Below are positions 54,548 to 64,000 of a DNA stretch of 64,000 bases, piece by piece. The position numbers were made by a program, and so were the translations under genes. Under the pieces are notes generated by a model. It searched no databases. It was not told where the DNA came from and saw only the letters and a program-made list of their open reading frames with translations. The stretch is from G963668345 sp965206025 (GTDB lineage Bacteria > Acidobacteriota > Terriglobia > Bryobacterales > UBA6623): NCBI GenBank assembly GCA_965206025.1, contig CBDBIU010000004.1:1922001-1986000 (forward strand), written 5' to 3'. Every line of letters begins with the position of its first letter. Position 1 is the first letter of the stretch.

Positions 54548-54854
54548 TTGGCCGTGGGCGCCGAATGGCTCCGAAGTGCGGTCATCCGCCCGACGCTGCA
54601 AAGCGTATCCACCCCTCCTGTGTAGAGTTTTCCCGAAACCGGTCAAAGTTACGTAGGTTGAGTCCGTTCGTTCGATTCCTGACGAAAACAGTTCATCGGC
54701 TGAAATTAAACCGTCCGGGGCCAAGTCTAACAATATAGGGACGCGTTTCTAGGAAGAGGGCCGATGAGAACCCCGTCGACCCGTTTGGTGAGCGAGTTGC
54801 TAACAACCTTTTGGGGGCGCGTGGAGCCAAGGAAATGGAAGTAAAGGTTACACG

Positions 54855-55718
54855 ATGACGGGGAAGCGGCAGCTCCGGCCGGCGATCGAGTTGGCCGCGA
54901 TGACCCTGCTGGCCGTGGGAGGGAGTTTGATCGCGGCTGATCTCCCCGAGTATCCCCTCGCAGAGGCCGCCCGGCTGTGGGTGGAGCCTGTTTCCGACAA
55001 CCCCGAGCAACTGGCCTGTAGTTTCAGCCAGCCCCAGATCTCGCTGCTCGAAAAGCTGAATCGCGCCGATCGAGACCATCTGGTGGAGTTGGGAGAGATC
55101 GTCGTTCCCGACCGCTGGGACCTGCATGATCTGGCTTATAGTCCGTTGGCGGCGCATTATGCCGCCCTCGAAGATTTCGCCAAAGCGGTTGTCGTTCACA
55201 AGCCCGGACAAGTGTTCGGCGCCTATGAGAGGGGCCGCCTCGTTCGTTGGGGCCCGGTCAATTCGGGAGCTGAATCGAGTCCCACGCCGGATGGTCTGTT
55301 TTATCTCAACTGGAAATCTACCGGGCGCCACAGCACCGTAAACCGCAACTGGTTCCTGCGCTGGTACTTCAACTTCCACAACCGCCGCGGCCACTCGTTT
55401 CACCACTACGAGCTGCCGGGCAGGCCTGTCAGCCACGGCTGCCTGCGGCTGCTGGAAAGGGATGCCAAGTGGCTCTACGAGTGGGGCGACGAATGGACGC
55501 TCGGCATCCGCGGGCGGGCGATCGAGGACCCCGGCACGCCGGTTTTGATCCTCGGAAAGTACGATTACGCGGAACCGGCCCCTTGGCGAACAGCCCGGCG
55601 CCTCGAGGCGGGAGGCCGCCTACCTTTTGCGGAGGACATGATATTGGTGACTCTGCTGGGGTCTCAACTTACTCTCCAGATCGAGGCGGGCGGTCTCGAC
55701 GTGACCGGCAGCGATTGA
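54855..55718 (+). CDS. L,D-transpeptidase (YkuD domain), exported
   Basis: 287 aa. The signal peptide (RPAIELAAMTLLAVGGSLIA) ends near AADLPEY. YkuD catalytic core: AVVVHKPGQVFGAYERGRLV, WGPVNSGAESSPTPDGLFYL, SFHHYELPGRPVSHGCLRLL (the His...SHGC nucleophile motif with catalytic Cys) and DAKWLYEWGDEW. It links peptidoglycan stems (3-3 crosslinks) or attaches lipoproteins in the periplasm. Full length for a minimal one-domain enzyme; no LysM or PG-binding domain. Confidence 0.92.
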   Translation: MTGKRQLRPAIELAAMTLLAVGGSLIAADLPEYPLAEAARLWVEPVSDNPEQLACSFSQPQISLLEKLNRADRDHLVELGEIVVPDRWDLHDLAYSPLAAHYAALEDFAKAVVVHKPGQVFGAYERGRLVRWGPVNSGAESSPTPDGLFYLNWKSTGRHSTVNRNWFLRWYFNFHNRRGHSFHHYELPGRPVSHGCLRLLERDAKWLYEWGDEWTLGIRGRAIEDPGTPVLILGKYDYAEPAPWRTARRLEAGGRLPFAEDMILVTLLGSQLTLQIEAGGLDVTGSD

Positions 55719-55804
55719 TCTGCTACTGCTGATCCGGCTGTTTCAGCAGACCACGAGCGATGGTGCAGGCACGTCCCCAGCGATCCTTTGCCGGAAAATC
55801 CATG

Positions 55805-55895
55805 CCCGCATTCTTTACCGGCGGACGGCAGGAGAGGAAGCAGATATCCGCCGTCGGGGATGTAGGGGCGCGATTCATCGTGCCCGCTTGACGAC
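55805..55895. repeat. Dispersed element, partial copy
   Basis: CCCGCATTCTTTACCGGCGG opens it, followed by CCGCCGTCGGGGATGTAGGG and GCGCGATTCATCGTGCCCGC. The second end is missing. The rest of 55719-56094 shows nothing. Confidence 0.55.
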
Positions 55896-56124
55896 GATTA
55901 ACCTCAACATACAATAGCTGGCTGAAACAATCGGATAAGCGAGAGTCTCCTTCGTTCGCGGCAGCCCCGGCCGTCCTACCCCAGACTGATTCTGCCGTTC
56001 CTTGAGCGTGGTCGCCTGGCGTAAGCGCCCCTCTGGCCAGGGCTGCCCACAGGTACAATAAGTCCACAGTGCGATCCCGGCGAGATACGGGAAGTTGGCA
56101 AGTGGGAGAGAAAGCTTGCTGGGT

Positions 56125-57651
56125 GTGAGTCACCACGGGACCTGCCAAGGAGTACTCCCCCGGCCGATCCACGGACGCGGACTATGGCCGTGGCCACCGC
56201 TACGGTTTCGCCTGGCCAGATTGCGAACCTCGGTTCTTGCCTTACTTTTCATTTGCTTGCCGAACGCCGGGCTTTGCCAGCCGGAGTACCGCGTCTACGA
56301 GGACCATCCGCGGCTGTTTCTCGAACCGGACCGGCTGAAACGCTTGCGCAGGGATGTCGAGCGTCGCTCGGTCCGCTGGGAACAATTGCGGCGGCTTACC
56401 GAGGAGAACGTGCCGCTGCCCGAAGAGCCTCTGGTTCGCGCCTTGCAGTTTCAAGCGGCCGGCAATGAGGCGGCCGGGTTGCAGGCGGTGGCGTGGGCCG
56501 TTTCGAAGGCAGAGGATTCCCGAGCCTTCGGGCGGCTTGCCGACTTGAGACTCGGAGCTCTCGTTTTCGACTGGTGTTACGAGTTGTTTACCGAGCAGGA
56601 GCGAGCACGTGTCGCCGGCGCGCTAGGCAAGGCGGCCGGCACGGCCGCCGGCGCTTCGGGACTTGATCCGGGCGAGGTTCGAAGCGCGGCGCTAGCCGCG
56701 CTTGCCGTTGCGGGGGACTGGGCGGGATCGGAGTCAGCGCTGGCGGATCTAGTAGAGCGCCGTTGGAAAACGGAAATCCTTCCCGCGCTGCGCCGCGGCC
56801 AGCTCACCGACCAAGCGGAAGATTTGCTCGCTGTTCTCGAGTTTTGCCACGTGGTTCGGAACAACTTGCAGCTTGAGTTGTGGCAGGAGGCGATCGACGT
56901 GTTCAAGTCGCTGCCGTTTGGCTTGATTCTCCGCTACTACCCTGAGCCGCTTCAGACCGAGGCTGGTCTATTTCGACAACCGGCGACGCTTACGACGGTC
57001 GAAACTGATCCGGAGATCGAGGCGACTGTGAGTCGCATCGCCGAGCTGTTGCTCGTAGCCTATGAGAACACGTGGGAAGAGTACCAGTTTCTGCAGGGTT
57101 GGCTACGCCACGACGAATATAGCCTGACGAATCCGCTGGGCGCTCCGTACGAATTTCTCTGGCTCAATCCCTACCTGCCAGGGCTGAGCTATTTCAGCGC
57201 GCCGGGTGTCGTCCACGACGAGTTGCGGGGACGTCTTTTCGCACGAGCGGGTTGGCAGGAGGGGGATCTTTGGGCCGGCTACTTTAACAGCGAGCTACAA
57301 ATGTTTGCGGAAGGCAGACGCTTCGCCGTGCGGCGCGAGGACGAGCAGGCCCCGCTGGTTTTCCCCGGTGCGGTCGTCGTGTTGGCGCGGGTGCCGATGG
57401 CGATCAAGGTCCGCGCGCCGGAAGCGAGCGTGATCTATATGGTCGGGTTGGGAGAGGGGAAGTCGTATAACTTCTTCGTCAATAAGAGAACCTTCCGAAC
57501 GTATGAAGCCGGTCGCGGCGGCATCGTTGTGTTGAAGAACCCCCCTCAGGGTTCAGGCAAGCGCTTTCTGCGGTTCAAGAAACCGATCCGCATCGAAGTG
57601 ACGGCCGCCGGCGCGCGGGGACCGTCGTTGTTGGGGAGATCCAAGAACTGA
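56125..57651 (+). CDS. Heparinase II/III-like protein (alginate-lyase fold N-terminus), exported
   Basis: 508 aa from GTG 56125 (a TTG at 56095 is also possible; no ATG precedes the signal). LRTSVLALLFICLPNAGLCQ is the signal peptide. HPRLFLEPDRLKRLRRDVER then RSVRWEQLRRLTEENVP is the opening of the toroidal (alpha/alpha) domain of polysaccharide lyase-like proteins. The helical part runs to about residue 300; a beta-rich C-terminal part (GRLFARAGWQEGDLWAGYFN, FAVRREDEQAPLVFPGAVVV) follows. Catalytic Tyr/His cannot be pinned. Periplasmic glycan-acting role likely. Confidence 0.68.
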   Translation: MSHHGTCQGVLPRPIHGRGLWPWPPLRFRLARLRTSVLALLFICLPNAGLCQPEYRVYEDHPRLFLEPDRLKRLRRDVERRSVRWEQLRRLTEENVPLPEEPLVRALQFQAAGNEAAGLQAVAWAVSKAEDSRAFGRLADLRLGALVFDWCYELFTEQERARVAGALGKAAGTAAGASGLDPGEVRSAALAALAVAGDWAGSESALADLVERRWKTEILPALRRGQLTDQAEDLLAVLEFCHVVRNNLQLELWQEAIDVFKSLPFGLILRYYPEPLQTEAGLFRQPATLTTVETDPEIEATVSRIAELLLVAYENTWEEYQFLQGWLRHDEYSLTNPLGAPYEFLWLNPYLPGLSYFSAPGVVHDELRGRLFARAGWQEGDLWAGYFNSELQMFAEGRRFAVRREDEQAPLVFPGAVVVLARVPMAIKVRAPEASVIYMVGLGEGKSYNFFVNKRTFRTYEAGRGGIVVLKNPPQGSGKRFLRFKKPIRIEVTAAGARGPSLLGRSKN

Positions 57652-57721
57652 GTGCCCGGGGGGAGTGTCCTCGTTGGCGGTTCGGCGACCTTCCGAGCGG
57701 CGGGCTAGTTGTGGCGGGACC

Positions 57722-59292
57722 AGCATTTTCTCATCGAAGGATGAGCCTGAAGACGGGGGTTGGGGCTTTTTGAGTCGCTGGGGCTCCTTTCGGGCTTTTT
57801 GATTTTGAGTTTTGGGAAGGGGAGAATCGTCGTCGGGGTTGTGGGATTGTGGGAATCGCGGAGCGATTTCCAAGGGCGGTGGGAAACGAAGGGAAACCTG
57901 GTTTTGGTTTTCCTCGTTTTCCATCGCCCGTCATTTCCACAGCCCTCTTCCTGCTGTTCAGCACGGCGTGTTCGCGGAACGGAAACTGGCAAACAGCTTC
58001 TGCTTGGCTCGCTGCATCCGGCGGGCCGCCGCCGTGTCGCTTTCGGCCTGGGCAATGCGGCCCAGAGCCTCCAGCCTCTGCCCTGGCTTGAGATAGCTGG
58101 CGGCCTCGGGCAACTTCTCGAAAGATTCCCAAGGCGTCTGGTAGTGGCGGTACACCCGCTTCTGCTTGCCTTTGGCGTCGGTCTTGATCTCGGGCTGTCC
58201 GCAGGGCCGGTGGAAGTTCAAATAGGGATTGAAGTGCTGTTGGTAGAAGCGCTGGATGCGCCCCGCGTGCGGCGCCGCGATGTACGTATATCCCATGTGT
58301 TTGCGGATCACCGCGCCGTTTTTCGATTCCACCAAGCCGTTGTCGTTGGAGTGCCGCGGACGCGACTTGGTCTGTTCGATCAGCAGCTTGTTCAATAGCT
58401 TCTCCACCGTGCGATTGAGGAACTCGCTGCCGTTGTCGGAATGGAAGCCGCGGATACGAAAGGGAAACTGCTCGATCATGGCTTTCAGCAACGGCTCCAG
58501 CCAGGCTTCACTGATCGCGGGCGTGGCGCCGACCACTTGCCACTGGGTGACTTCATCCACGGCATTGATGTGGTAGACGCCCTTGACGCCATCGCGATCC
58601 CCTTGATGCACCGTATCCACTCGCAGAAAGCCGGGTTGGCCTTGCGGGTCGGGCCGGCGCCGCTCGCCGATCGACACCGCCGTGGGCCGGGTCTTGGTGA
58701 AATGCAGCCGCCGCTGGCGGTAGGCTCTGCGCCGCCGCAGGCGATAGATCTGGGCCACCGAGATCCCCGCCAGCCGCTCGTATTCGCGCTGCTGGTACTG
58801 CTGGTATTCCCGCTCGAGGATCTTGCGCGTGGCCGGGCCGCTGAGGGTTTCGTGGGCCTCGTCCACCGCCGCCAGCAGTTCGACGTCGGCGGGCGTGTAC
58901 TTGCGGGCAAAGCGATGCCGCCGGTAGCGGGCGGGTTGGAGTTCTCCGCCCTGCCGGTACTGCTGGATCAGCCGCGTGATTTGCGCCCGGCTCAGTCCGG
59001 TCATCTTGACCAGATACTGCCGCAGCAGCCCTTTGTCGGCGCGGTTTTGGCGGCTGTAGCCGTGCTGGCGAAGCGTGCGCGCCACCCACGTGTAGATCTC
59101 GGCCCGCCCTTTGCCTTTGAATCGAATCTCCTCGCTGGAGTGGAGAAACTGCTGGATCTGTTGCAGGTTCAGCTTGCTGGTGTTTTGCACTTGGATAGTC
59201 AATTCCCAGCATGCCCACTCCCCGATCCTTCAGGCTCATCTTGTGTGAGAAACAAACTCCTCGTTCAGACTCATCTTGCATGAGACAAGACT
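57722..59292 (-). mobile_element. IS481/IS1202-like insertion sequence, copy 2 (inverted)
   Basis: The same 1571-bp unit as 36365-37935 in reverse orientation, with a protein identical to copy 1. Unlike copy 1, the 5-bp flanks differ (GGACC versus AAGGC), so no target duplication is visible; recombination or a flank deletion is likely. Its right end lies 5 bp from the -35 box of the first small-RNA repeat. Confidence 0.9.
57958..59202 (-). CDS. Integrase-type (rve) transposase, copy 2
   Basis: 414 aa, identical to copy 1 including the DDE residues (RVDTVHQGD, FHSDNGSEF, GLVESKNG). Intact. Confidence 0.92.
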   Translation of the reverse strand: MTIQVQNTSKLNLQQIQQFLHSSEEIRFKGKGRAEIYTWVARTLRQHGYSRQNRADKGLLRQYLVKMTGLSRAQITRLIQQYRQGGELQPARYRRHRFARKYTPADVELLAAVDEAHETLSGPATRKILEREYQQYQQREYERLAGISVAQIYRLRRRRAYRQRRLHFTKTRPTAVSIGERRRPDPQGQPGFLRVDTVHQGDRDGVKGVYHINAVDEVTQWQVVGATPAISEAWLEPLLKAMIEQFPFRIRGFHSDNGSEFLNRTVEKLLNKLLIEQTKSRPRHSNDNGLVESKNGAVIRKHMGYTYIAAPHAGRIQRFYQQHFNPYLNFHRPCGQPEIKTDAKGKQKRVYRHYQTPWESFEKLPEAASYLKPGQRLEALGRIAQAESDTAAARRMQRAKQKLFASFRSANTPC

Positions 59293-59297
59293 AAGGC

Positions 59298-59326
59298 TTG
59301 CGTCGTCAAGGAGTTTCCCGTATAAT
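59298..59326 (+). promoter_or_regulatory. Sigma-70-type promoter of RNA repeat 1
   Basis: TTGCGT (59298-59303), 17-bp spacer, TATAAT (59321-59326). The predicted start, 8-9 nt downstream, coincides with the first base of the RNA stem at 59335. Confidence 0.72.
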
Positions 59327-59334
59327 GTAGAAAG

Positions 59335-59407
59335 GCCGGGGGGGGCAACTCCCACCAAAGCGAGACTAACCTCAACCAAAGACCCCTGAAGCGAAAACCT
59401 CCCCGGC
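59335..59407 (+). ncRNA. Candidate small RNA, repeat 1 (73 nt)
   Basis: Begins GCCGGGGGGG and ends CCTCCCCGGC, which pair as a 10-bp stem with one G-U. The interior is C/A-rich and almost free of structure, with CCCACCAAAGCGAGAC, AACCTCAACCA and GACCCCTGAA boxes shared with repeat 2. After the stem comes TTCTATTCCCTTC, which could be a weak termination tract. It has its own promoter and no ORF. The C-rich boxes could pair with G-rich ribosome binding sites. It is not a tRNA: no T-loop or anticodon arm. I cannot match it to a named family. Confidence 0.55.
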
Positions 59408-59574
59408 TTCTATTCCCTTCGCCGTTTTTGCCGCGCATCTCGTCCCCCTAGTCCACTAGAAGGACAAGTCTTAGCAGGATGGCCACGTTTGTTCCGGTAC
59501 CACTACAATGACCGATGCTCGGCGAGGGTCGGGGGCGTTGTGTGATTCTCATAACATGACCCCGGTCCAACGGA

Positions 59575-59603
59575 TTGCTTTCTCCTATGAGATTTGGTAT
59601 ATT
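59575..59603 (+). promoter_or_regulatory. Sigma-70-type promoter of RNA repeat 2
   Basis: TTGCTT (59575-59580), 17-bp spacer, TATATT (59598-59603), then exactly 8 nt to the stem at 59612. Same geometry as repeat 1 although the spacer sequences differ. Confidence 0.7.
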
Positions 59604-59611
59604 TGAATTGA

Positions 59612-59682
59612 GCCGGGGAGGCAACCCCCACCAAAGCGAGACAAACCTCAACCAGAAGACCCCTGAAACACACCTTCCCGGC
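59612..59682 (+). ncRNA. Candidate small RNA, repeat 2 (71 nt)
   Basis: Stem GCCGGGGAGG / CCTTCCCGGC: relative to repeat 1 it has A-U for G-U at position 8 and G-U for G-C at position 7, so pairing is kept while bases change. The interior conserves CCCACCAAAGCGAGAC, AACCTCAACCA and AGACCCCTGAA. Followed by TTCTCGC. The 204-bp space between the two repeats (59408-59611) is otherwise unrelated apart from the second promoter. Confidence 0.55.
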
Positions 59683-59704
59683 TTCTCGCATTTCTCGCAA
59701 CTAA

Positions 59705-59980
59705 CCCGCTTTTCTCACACCCTGACGGTCGAAGTACACGATAGCCGGGGCTTTATTTCATCGTGATTGCTACGCTGGTATCCGCGTAGGGTTGAGCTAC
59801 GCCCGCACGGTTCAAGAAACTGGGTGCCGCTCAGCGCGCGGAGGCGTATTTTTGCGGGTGCAGCCTGGCCCGTTCGCCGATATATCTTTACGCTGAGCGA
59901 TGATAGACAACCTGTTGTCGCAAGCCCTGGCCACCGCGCCTTTCCAGCCTCATCCAACCGCGGCCGTGGTGAGAATAAGT
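59705..59980. repeat. Dispersed element, long diverged copy
   Basis: CTAA followed by CCCGCTTTTCTCACACCCTG and a CGGTCGAAGTACACGATAG segment like the other copies. The right end is degenerate (GTGGTGAGAATAAG near 59975). It fills the space between the RNA repeats and the kinase gene; 59981-60140 shows nothing further. Confidence 0.6.
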
Positions 59981-60140
59981 GTACCATTATAGCGGCCCGT
60001 GGCAAAAGGGTGCGCGGGCGAAAATGGGGGACTGCCACCAATTTCCGCTCTTCCTAACCCCTTCAAAATCAGCGTTTCATCGAAAGAAAATCGGCCGGCA
60101 GTCCCTTTTGTCGCTCCCGTGCGACTTTCGCCACGAGCCG

Positions 60141-61399
60141 TTAGCGGTTGACCAATGTCAAGAAGATGTAGAACAGCACGGCGACAACGGCAAAGGTAAG
60201 TCCGCCGATCCACAAAAGGCTGGGCTGCCCGGCGAGATCGGTTTGCGGTTCGCTATCCGGCAATGTGGATCTCCGTTCGGGAAGCGCCTGAACTGCTCGC
60301 GACGCGTCAGCCAACTCGGTAAGGGAGGGTTCCTCGTGGGCGGCGCTCGAACTCAGCAACTGCGCGGGGGTTGGAGCGGCAAGCTCGTCGGCCATCGCCG
60401 CGACAGTTACCGCCGGCGACGCGACGCTGGGAGCGGTCGCGGGATCGCTCGGGCCGCCGTCGAAGCCCGGAGTCGTTGGCCACGCTGCCGGATCACCGGC
60501 GGGATGCTCGATGCCGGCGTCGGCCTGCACAGGCGTCGGCTGAGCGTCCGGTGCCGGGGAGGGTTGAGCCTGAGCCGTTTCGCCGGTGCACGCTTGCAGC
60601 GCGCTGCGGAACTGAACCGCCGTCTGGAACCGCTCGGCCGGTTCCTTGGCCAGCGCGCGCATGACGACTTGCGACAGTCCTTCCGAAAGCGCGGGATTGA
60701 CCGTCCTCGGAGCGGGCGGGTCCTCCTGGACGTGCGCCTGCATGACTTCGAACTGGCCTTTGCCCTCGAACAGTTTGCGCCCGCTCAGCAACTCGTAGAG
60801 GATGGACCCCATGGCATAGATGTCCGTCCTTTCGTCGAGGACCGGCAGTCCTTTGACTTGCTCAGGCGCTGTGTAGTGAAGCGACCCGATCATCGTACCC
60901 GCCTGAGTCAGGCTCGGATCCGCATACATCTTCGCCAATCCGAAGTCCATTAGTTTCAGCGCGCCTTGCTCGGTTAAGACCATCTTGGCGGGGGATAGGT
61001 TTCTGTGCACAATGCCGTTGGCATGGGCGTACACCAGCGCGGATAGGGCTTGAGACGCGTAGTCGACCGCCTTCGCGGTGTCCATTGTGCCCGCCTTGAG
61101 AAGCGCTTCGAGAGTCGAACCCTCGACCAACTCCGTGGTCATCACGAGCTGGTCTTCCAACTCCATCGCGTTGTAAAAAGAGACGATATTGGGGTGCGAA
61201 AGCCGCGCCCGGATCTTGGTTTCACGCAAGAAGCGGTCGACTCGCTGTTGATCGTCGCTCAGACCTTTGGGCAAGATCTTGAGCACTTCAAAACGCTGCG
61301 CCAGGACGTTGCGTACTTGAACGTTACACCCGACGCCTCCGTCTCGCGTATCTCGACAATTTCGTATCCGCCAATTTCTTGTCCGATTTCAAATTGCAT
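60141..61399 (-). CDS. Serine/threonine protein kinase-like protein, degenerate, with a 5' frameshift
   Basis: The true start is probably ATG 61399 (MQFEIGQEIGGYEIVEIRET), but one base is missing near 61316: the frame leaves at GVTFK and must shift to reach VRNVLAQRFEVLKILPKGLS. Without a shift, translation could begin at GTG 61286, lacking the glycine loop. The kinase domain follows to about residue 300. Its catalytic loop reads IVHRNLSPAKMVL instead of HRDxKPxN, so the catalytic Asp, the Lys and the Asn are all changed. DFG (LMDFGLAK) and APE (YTAPEQV) are kept. Then comes a Pro/Ala-rich linker and one C-terminal TM helix (LLWIGGLTFAVVAVLFYIFL). Likely a membrane-anchored pseudokinase. Confidence 0.8.
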
Positions 61400-61681
61400 A
61401 GCCCACGCACCCGGAGAACAGATTTCTCGATCAGAAGTTCCAAGATTTGAGGAACTTACACGAACCTCATCGGCCTTCTACAGTTTTCCAGCATGATGGT
61501 ACGACGGCGGTTGCGGTAGGTCAATGAGGCCCCGATAGCAATTCTCCGCGGGGCTAACGCTGATCGGAAGGAGTAGAAACACCCTATGCGGGGGAAAACG
61601 GGTGGCTTACGTGGGAGTTTGGCTTTGGAAGCCGCCCGTTATCCTGCTAGAAGAAAGCTCCGCTATCCCCCAGCGTTACTT

Positions 61682-62497
61682 CTACTTCTGCTCTTCCGGC
61701 TGCTTCTCGGTGTCGTCGATGATGCCGCCGAACTCGATATCCGCCTGGCCCTTGAACTGCTTGTAGTCCTTGTACTTGATGATCATGCGGATTTTCTGGT
61801 CCCCGCTTTCGAAGTGCAATACATCGTCGGCCCGGGTGTAGACCGGGAACCAGTACTGGCCGTCCACCTGATCGCGGTACGTCTCGAAGCGGGGGAATTG
61901 CTGGCCTCGCCTCTTTTTCTGAATGCCTTCGCCTTTGCCGTAGGTCTTAACGATCTGTAGATCCCGCTGGTCGACCCAGATCTGCCCGGCGAAATAGCGC
62001 TCGCCCTTGATCATTTTCTTCGGCTTGACCGAGAACAGGTAGCAGTCGATCTCGTCGATCTTTTGCGGCCCCAAGTAGCGCACGTGGTAGTTCGGAAGCT
62101 CTTTCGTGGTCATGACAAACGGTTGGACGGAACGAATGTCCTCCAGATCTTCCGGCGTCATGAGGATGTTTTTCAGCGTGGAAACCGGAGCGTAGGCGAC
62201 CCGCTCCGTCCTCTCGCCGCCGGGGCCGAAGATGATGTCGGACTCCATATGGTACCTGCCTCGCACCCCGCCGCCTTCGTCGTACTCGATAATCTTCACC
62301 GTCTGGTAGTAGGTGTAGTTCTCCCGTGCCTTGGCAAACTCGGTCTCCTTGGCTACGAATTGCTCGATGATCTGCTCAACCGGAATTGGGGGGTCGCCCG
62401 TCGTCGCGGCTGCGGCTGCGACGGAAGCCGACGGAGCGGCTAGCGCCAACGAAAGCGCAAACAGTACCGGATGGGAAACCTTCGACGATATTTTCAT
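61682..62497 (-). CDS. LolA-like outer-membrane lipoprotein-sorting family protein
   Basis: 271 aa from ATG 62497 (MKISSKVSHPVLFALSLALA, signal peptide cut near the Ala-rich stretch). The mature part has IEQFVAKETEFAKARENYTY, CYLFSVKPKKMIKGERYFAG, QIWVDQRDLQIVKTYGKGEG and KKRRGQQFPRFETYRDQVDG, the half-barrel strands of the LolA/LppX-like fold common in Acidobacteria. Periplasmic, presumably binding a lipid or lipoprotein. Ends in a charged EEQK tail. Monocistronic. Confidence 0.8.
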   Translation of the reverse strand: MKISSKVSHPVLFALSLALAAPSASVAAAAATTGDPPIPVEQIIEQFVAKETEFAKARENYTYYQTVKIIEYDEGGGVRGRYHMESDIIFGPGGERTERVAYAPVSTLKNILMTPEDLEDIRSVQPFVMTTKELPNYHVRYLGPQKIDEIDCYLFSVKPKKMIKGERYFAGQIWVDQRDLQIVKTYGKGEGIQKKRRGQQFPRFETYRDQVDGQYWFPVYTRADDVLHFESGDQKIRMIIKYKDYKQFKGQADIEFGGIIDDTEKQPEEQK

Positions 62498-62666
62498 GAC
62501 CTTATCCCTTCGGTTCGCTTCAGCGGGGTATTTTCGGGACCGCCGGCGAAACGGTCCTCCCCTCAAATTCAGACGCGCGGCCGGCTTGTTAGGTTGCCCT
62601 GCCGTCACCATACAGAATCGCGGGCAGGGGGCGCAACACGGGGCGGGCAACTTGCCGGGACCTCAG

Positions 62667-62867
62667 CCCGCATTTCCCGCCAGCCGACGGTCGGAGCACA
62701 CGATAGGCCCGCCATTACGTCGTTGCGCTTGCTCACGTACTCAACGCAGGGTTCAAGAATGTAGGGGCACGGCATGCCGTGCCCGGGCGCGATGAATCGC
62801 GCCCCTACGTCCCTGACGGCGGGCATCTGCTTTCACTCCCGCCTCGCCGCCTGGTGAGAAAAGCGGG
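62667..62867. repeat. Dispersed CCCGC-ended element (201 bp)
   Basis: Ends CCCGCATTTCCCGCCAGCCG and (reverse complement) CCCGCTTTTCTCACCAGGCG, flanked by TCAG and TTAG. The right flank TTA is the stop codon (TAA) of the mutase gene. The interior has GGGGCACGGCATGCCGTGCC and GCGCGATGAATCGCGCCCCT palindromes in a row. Confidence 0.87.

Positions 62868-64000
<1,133 letters not shown>

Noticed and set aside
59335..59407. A 73-nt unit with a 7-bp GCCGGGG/CCCCGGC end stem looked like a tRNA.
   Set aside because: No T-loop (GGTTCRA), no D-loop and no anticodon stem; the interior is unpaired and C-rich.

Overview
The window is GC-rich chromosomal DNA from an environmental bacterium, most likely an Acidobacteriota member. 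The evidence is the gene set: a VWFA-related protein of the acidobacterial type, an Oar-like TonB receptor with an N-terminal carboxypeptidase-regulatory fold, a DUF1553/DUF1549 plus DUF1501 pair, a DUF1080 lipoprotein, an AtuA-type pair and a two-subunit acyl-CoA mutase. There are no rRNA, tRNA or phage structural genes and no CRISPR array.

Layout. 1-2.2 kb: the first codons of a response regulator, then a FAD oxidoreductase split by a 456-bp ISL3-type MITE. 2.8-8.6 kb: lipoprotein, DUF4258/YgiT toxin-antitoxin pair, RAYT remnant, AtuA pair, dead IS3 element. 8.7-13.9 kb: aminotransferase, VapBC-like pair, MerR-copA metal-efflux operon. 14.7-23 kb: TonB receptor, VWA protein, amidohydrolase, PspC, GAF histidine kinase. 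23.2-24.9 kb: IS1380 copy 1, which cuts a methyltransferase lying next to a glycosyltransferase. 26.8-36 kb: DUF1501/DUF1553 operon, VapBC, DUF1080, glgC facing gltA. 36.4-37.9 kb: IS481/IS1202-like copy 1. 38.5-47.3 kb: permease, hydrolase, AAA+ ATPase, Gfo/Idh oxidoreductase, methyltransferase, Nramp-type transporter. 47.5-51.8 kb: second copy of the MITE, a frameshifted transposase, DoxX, a decayed OsmC and IS1380 copy 2 (inverted relative to copy 1). 52-57.7 kb: two more toxin-antitoxin pairs, a BtuF-like protein, an L,D-transpeptidase and a heparinase-like protein. 57.7-59.3 kb: IS481/IS1202-like copy 2 (inverted). 59.3-64 kb: two promoter-driven structured RNA repeats, a degenerate Ser/Thr kinase, a LolA-like protein and an acyl-CoA mutase that runs off the edge.

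The unusual content is between the genes. A family of about 180-200 bp palindromic elements (termini CCCGCWTTTCTCACCA, flanked by 4-bp YTAR sequences) recurs at least a dozen times. At several sites the flank is the stop codon of the neighbouring gene; one copy supplies both stops of the convergent glgC/gltA pair. Identical IS1380, IS481-like and ISL3-MITE pairs point to recent transposition. The best candidate for something undescribed is the pair of about 72-nt RNA-like repeats at 59.3-59.7 kb. Each has a TTGCNT-N17-TATAWT promoter exactly 8 nt upstream of a 10-bp closing stem, with a conserved C-rich interior.
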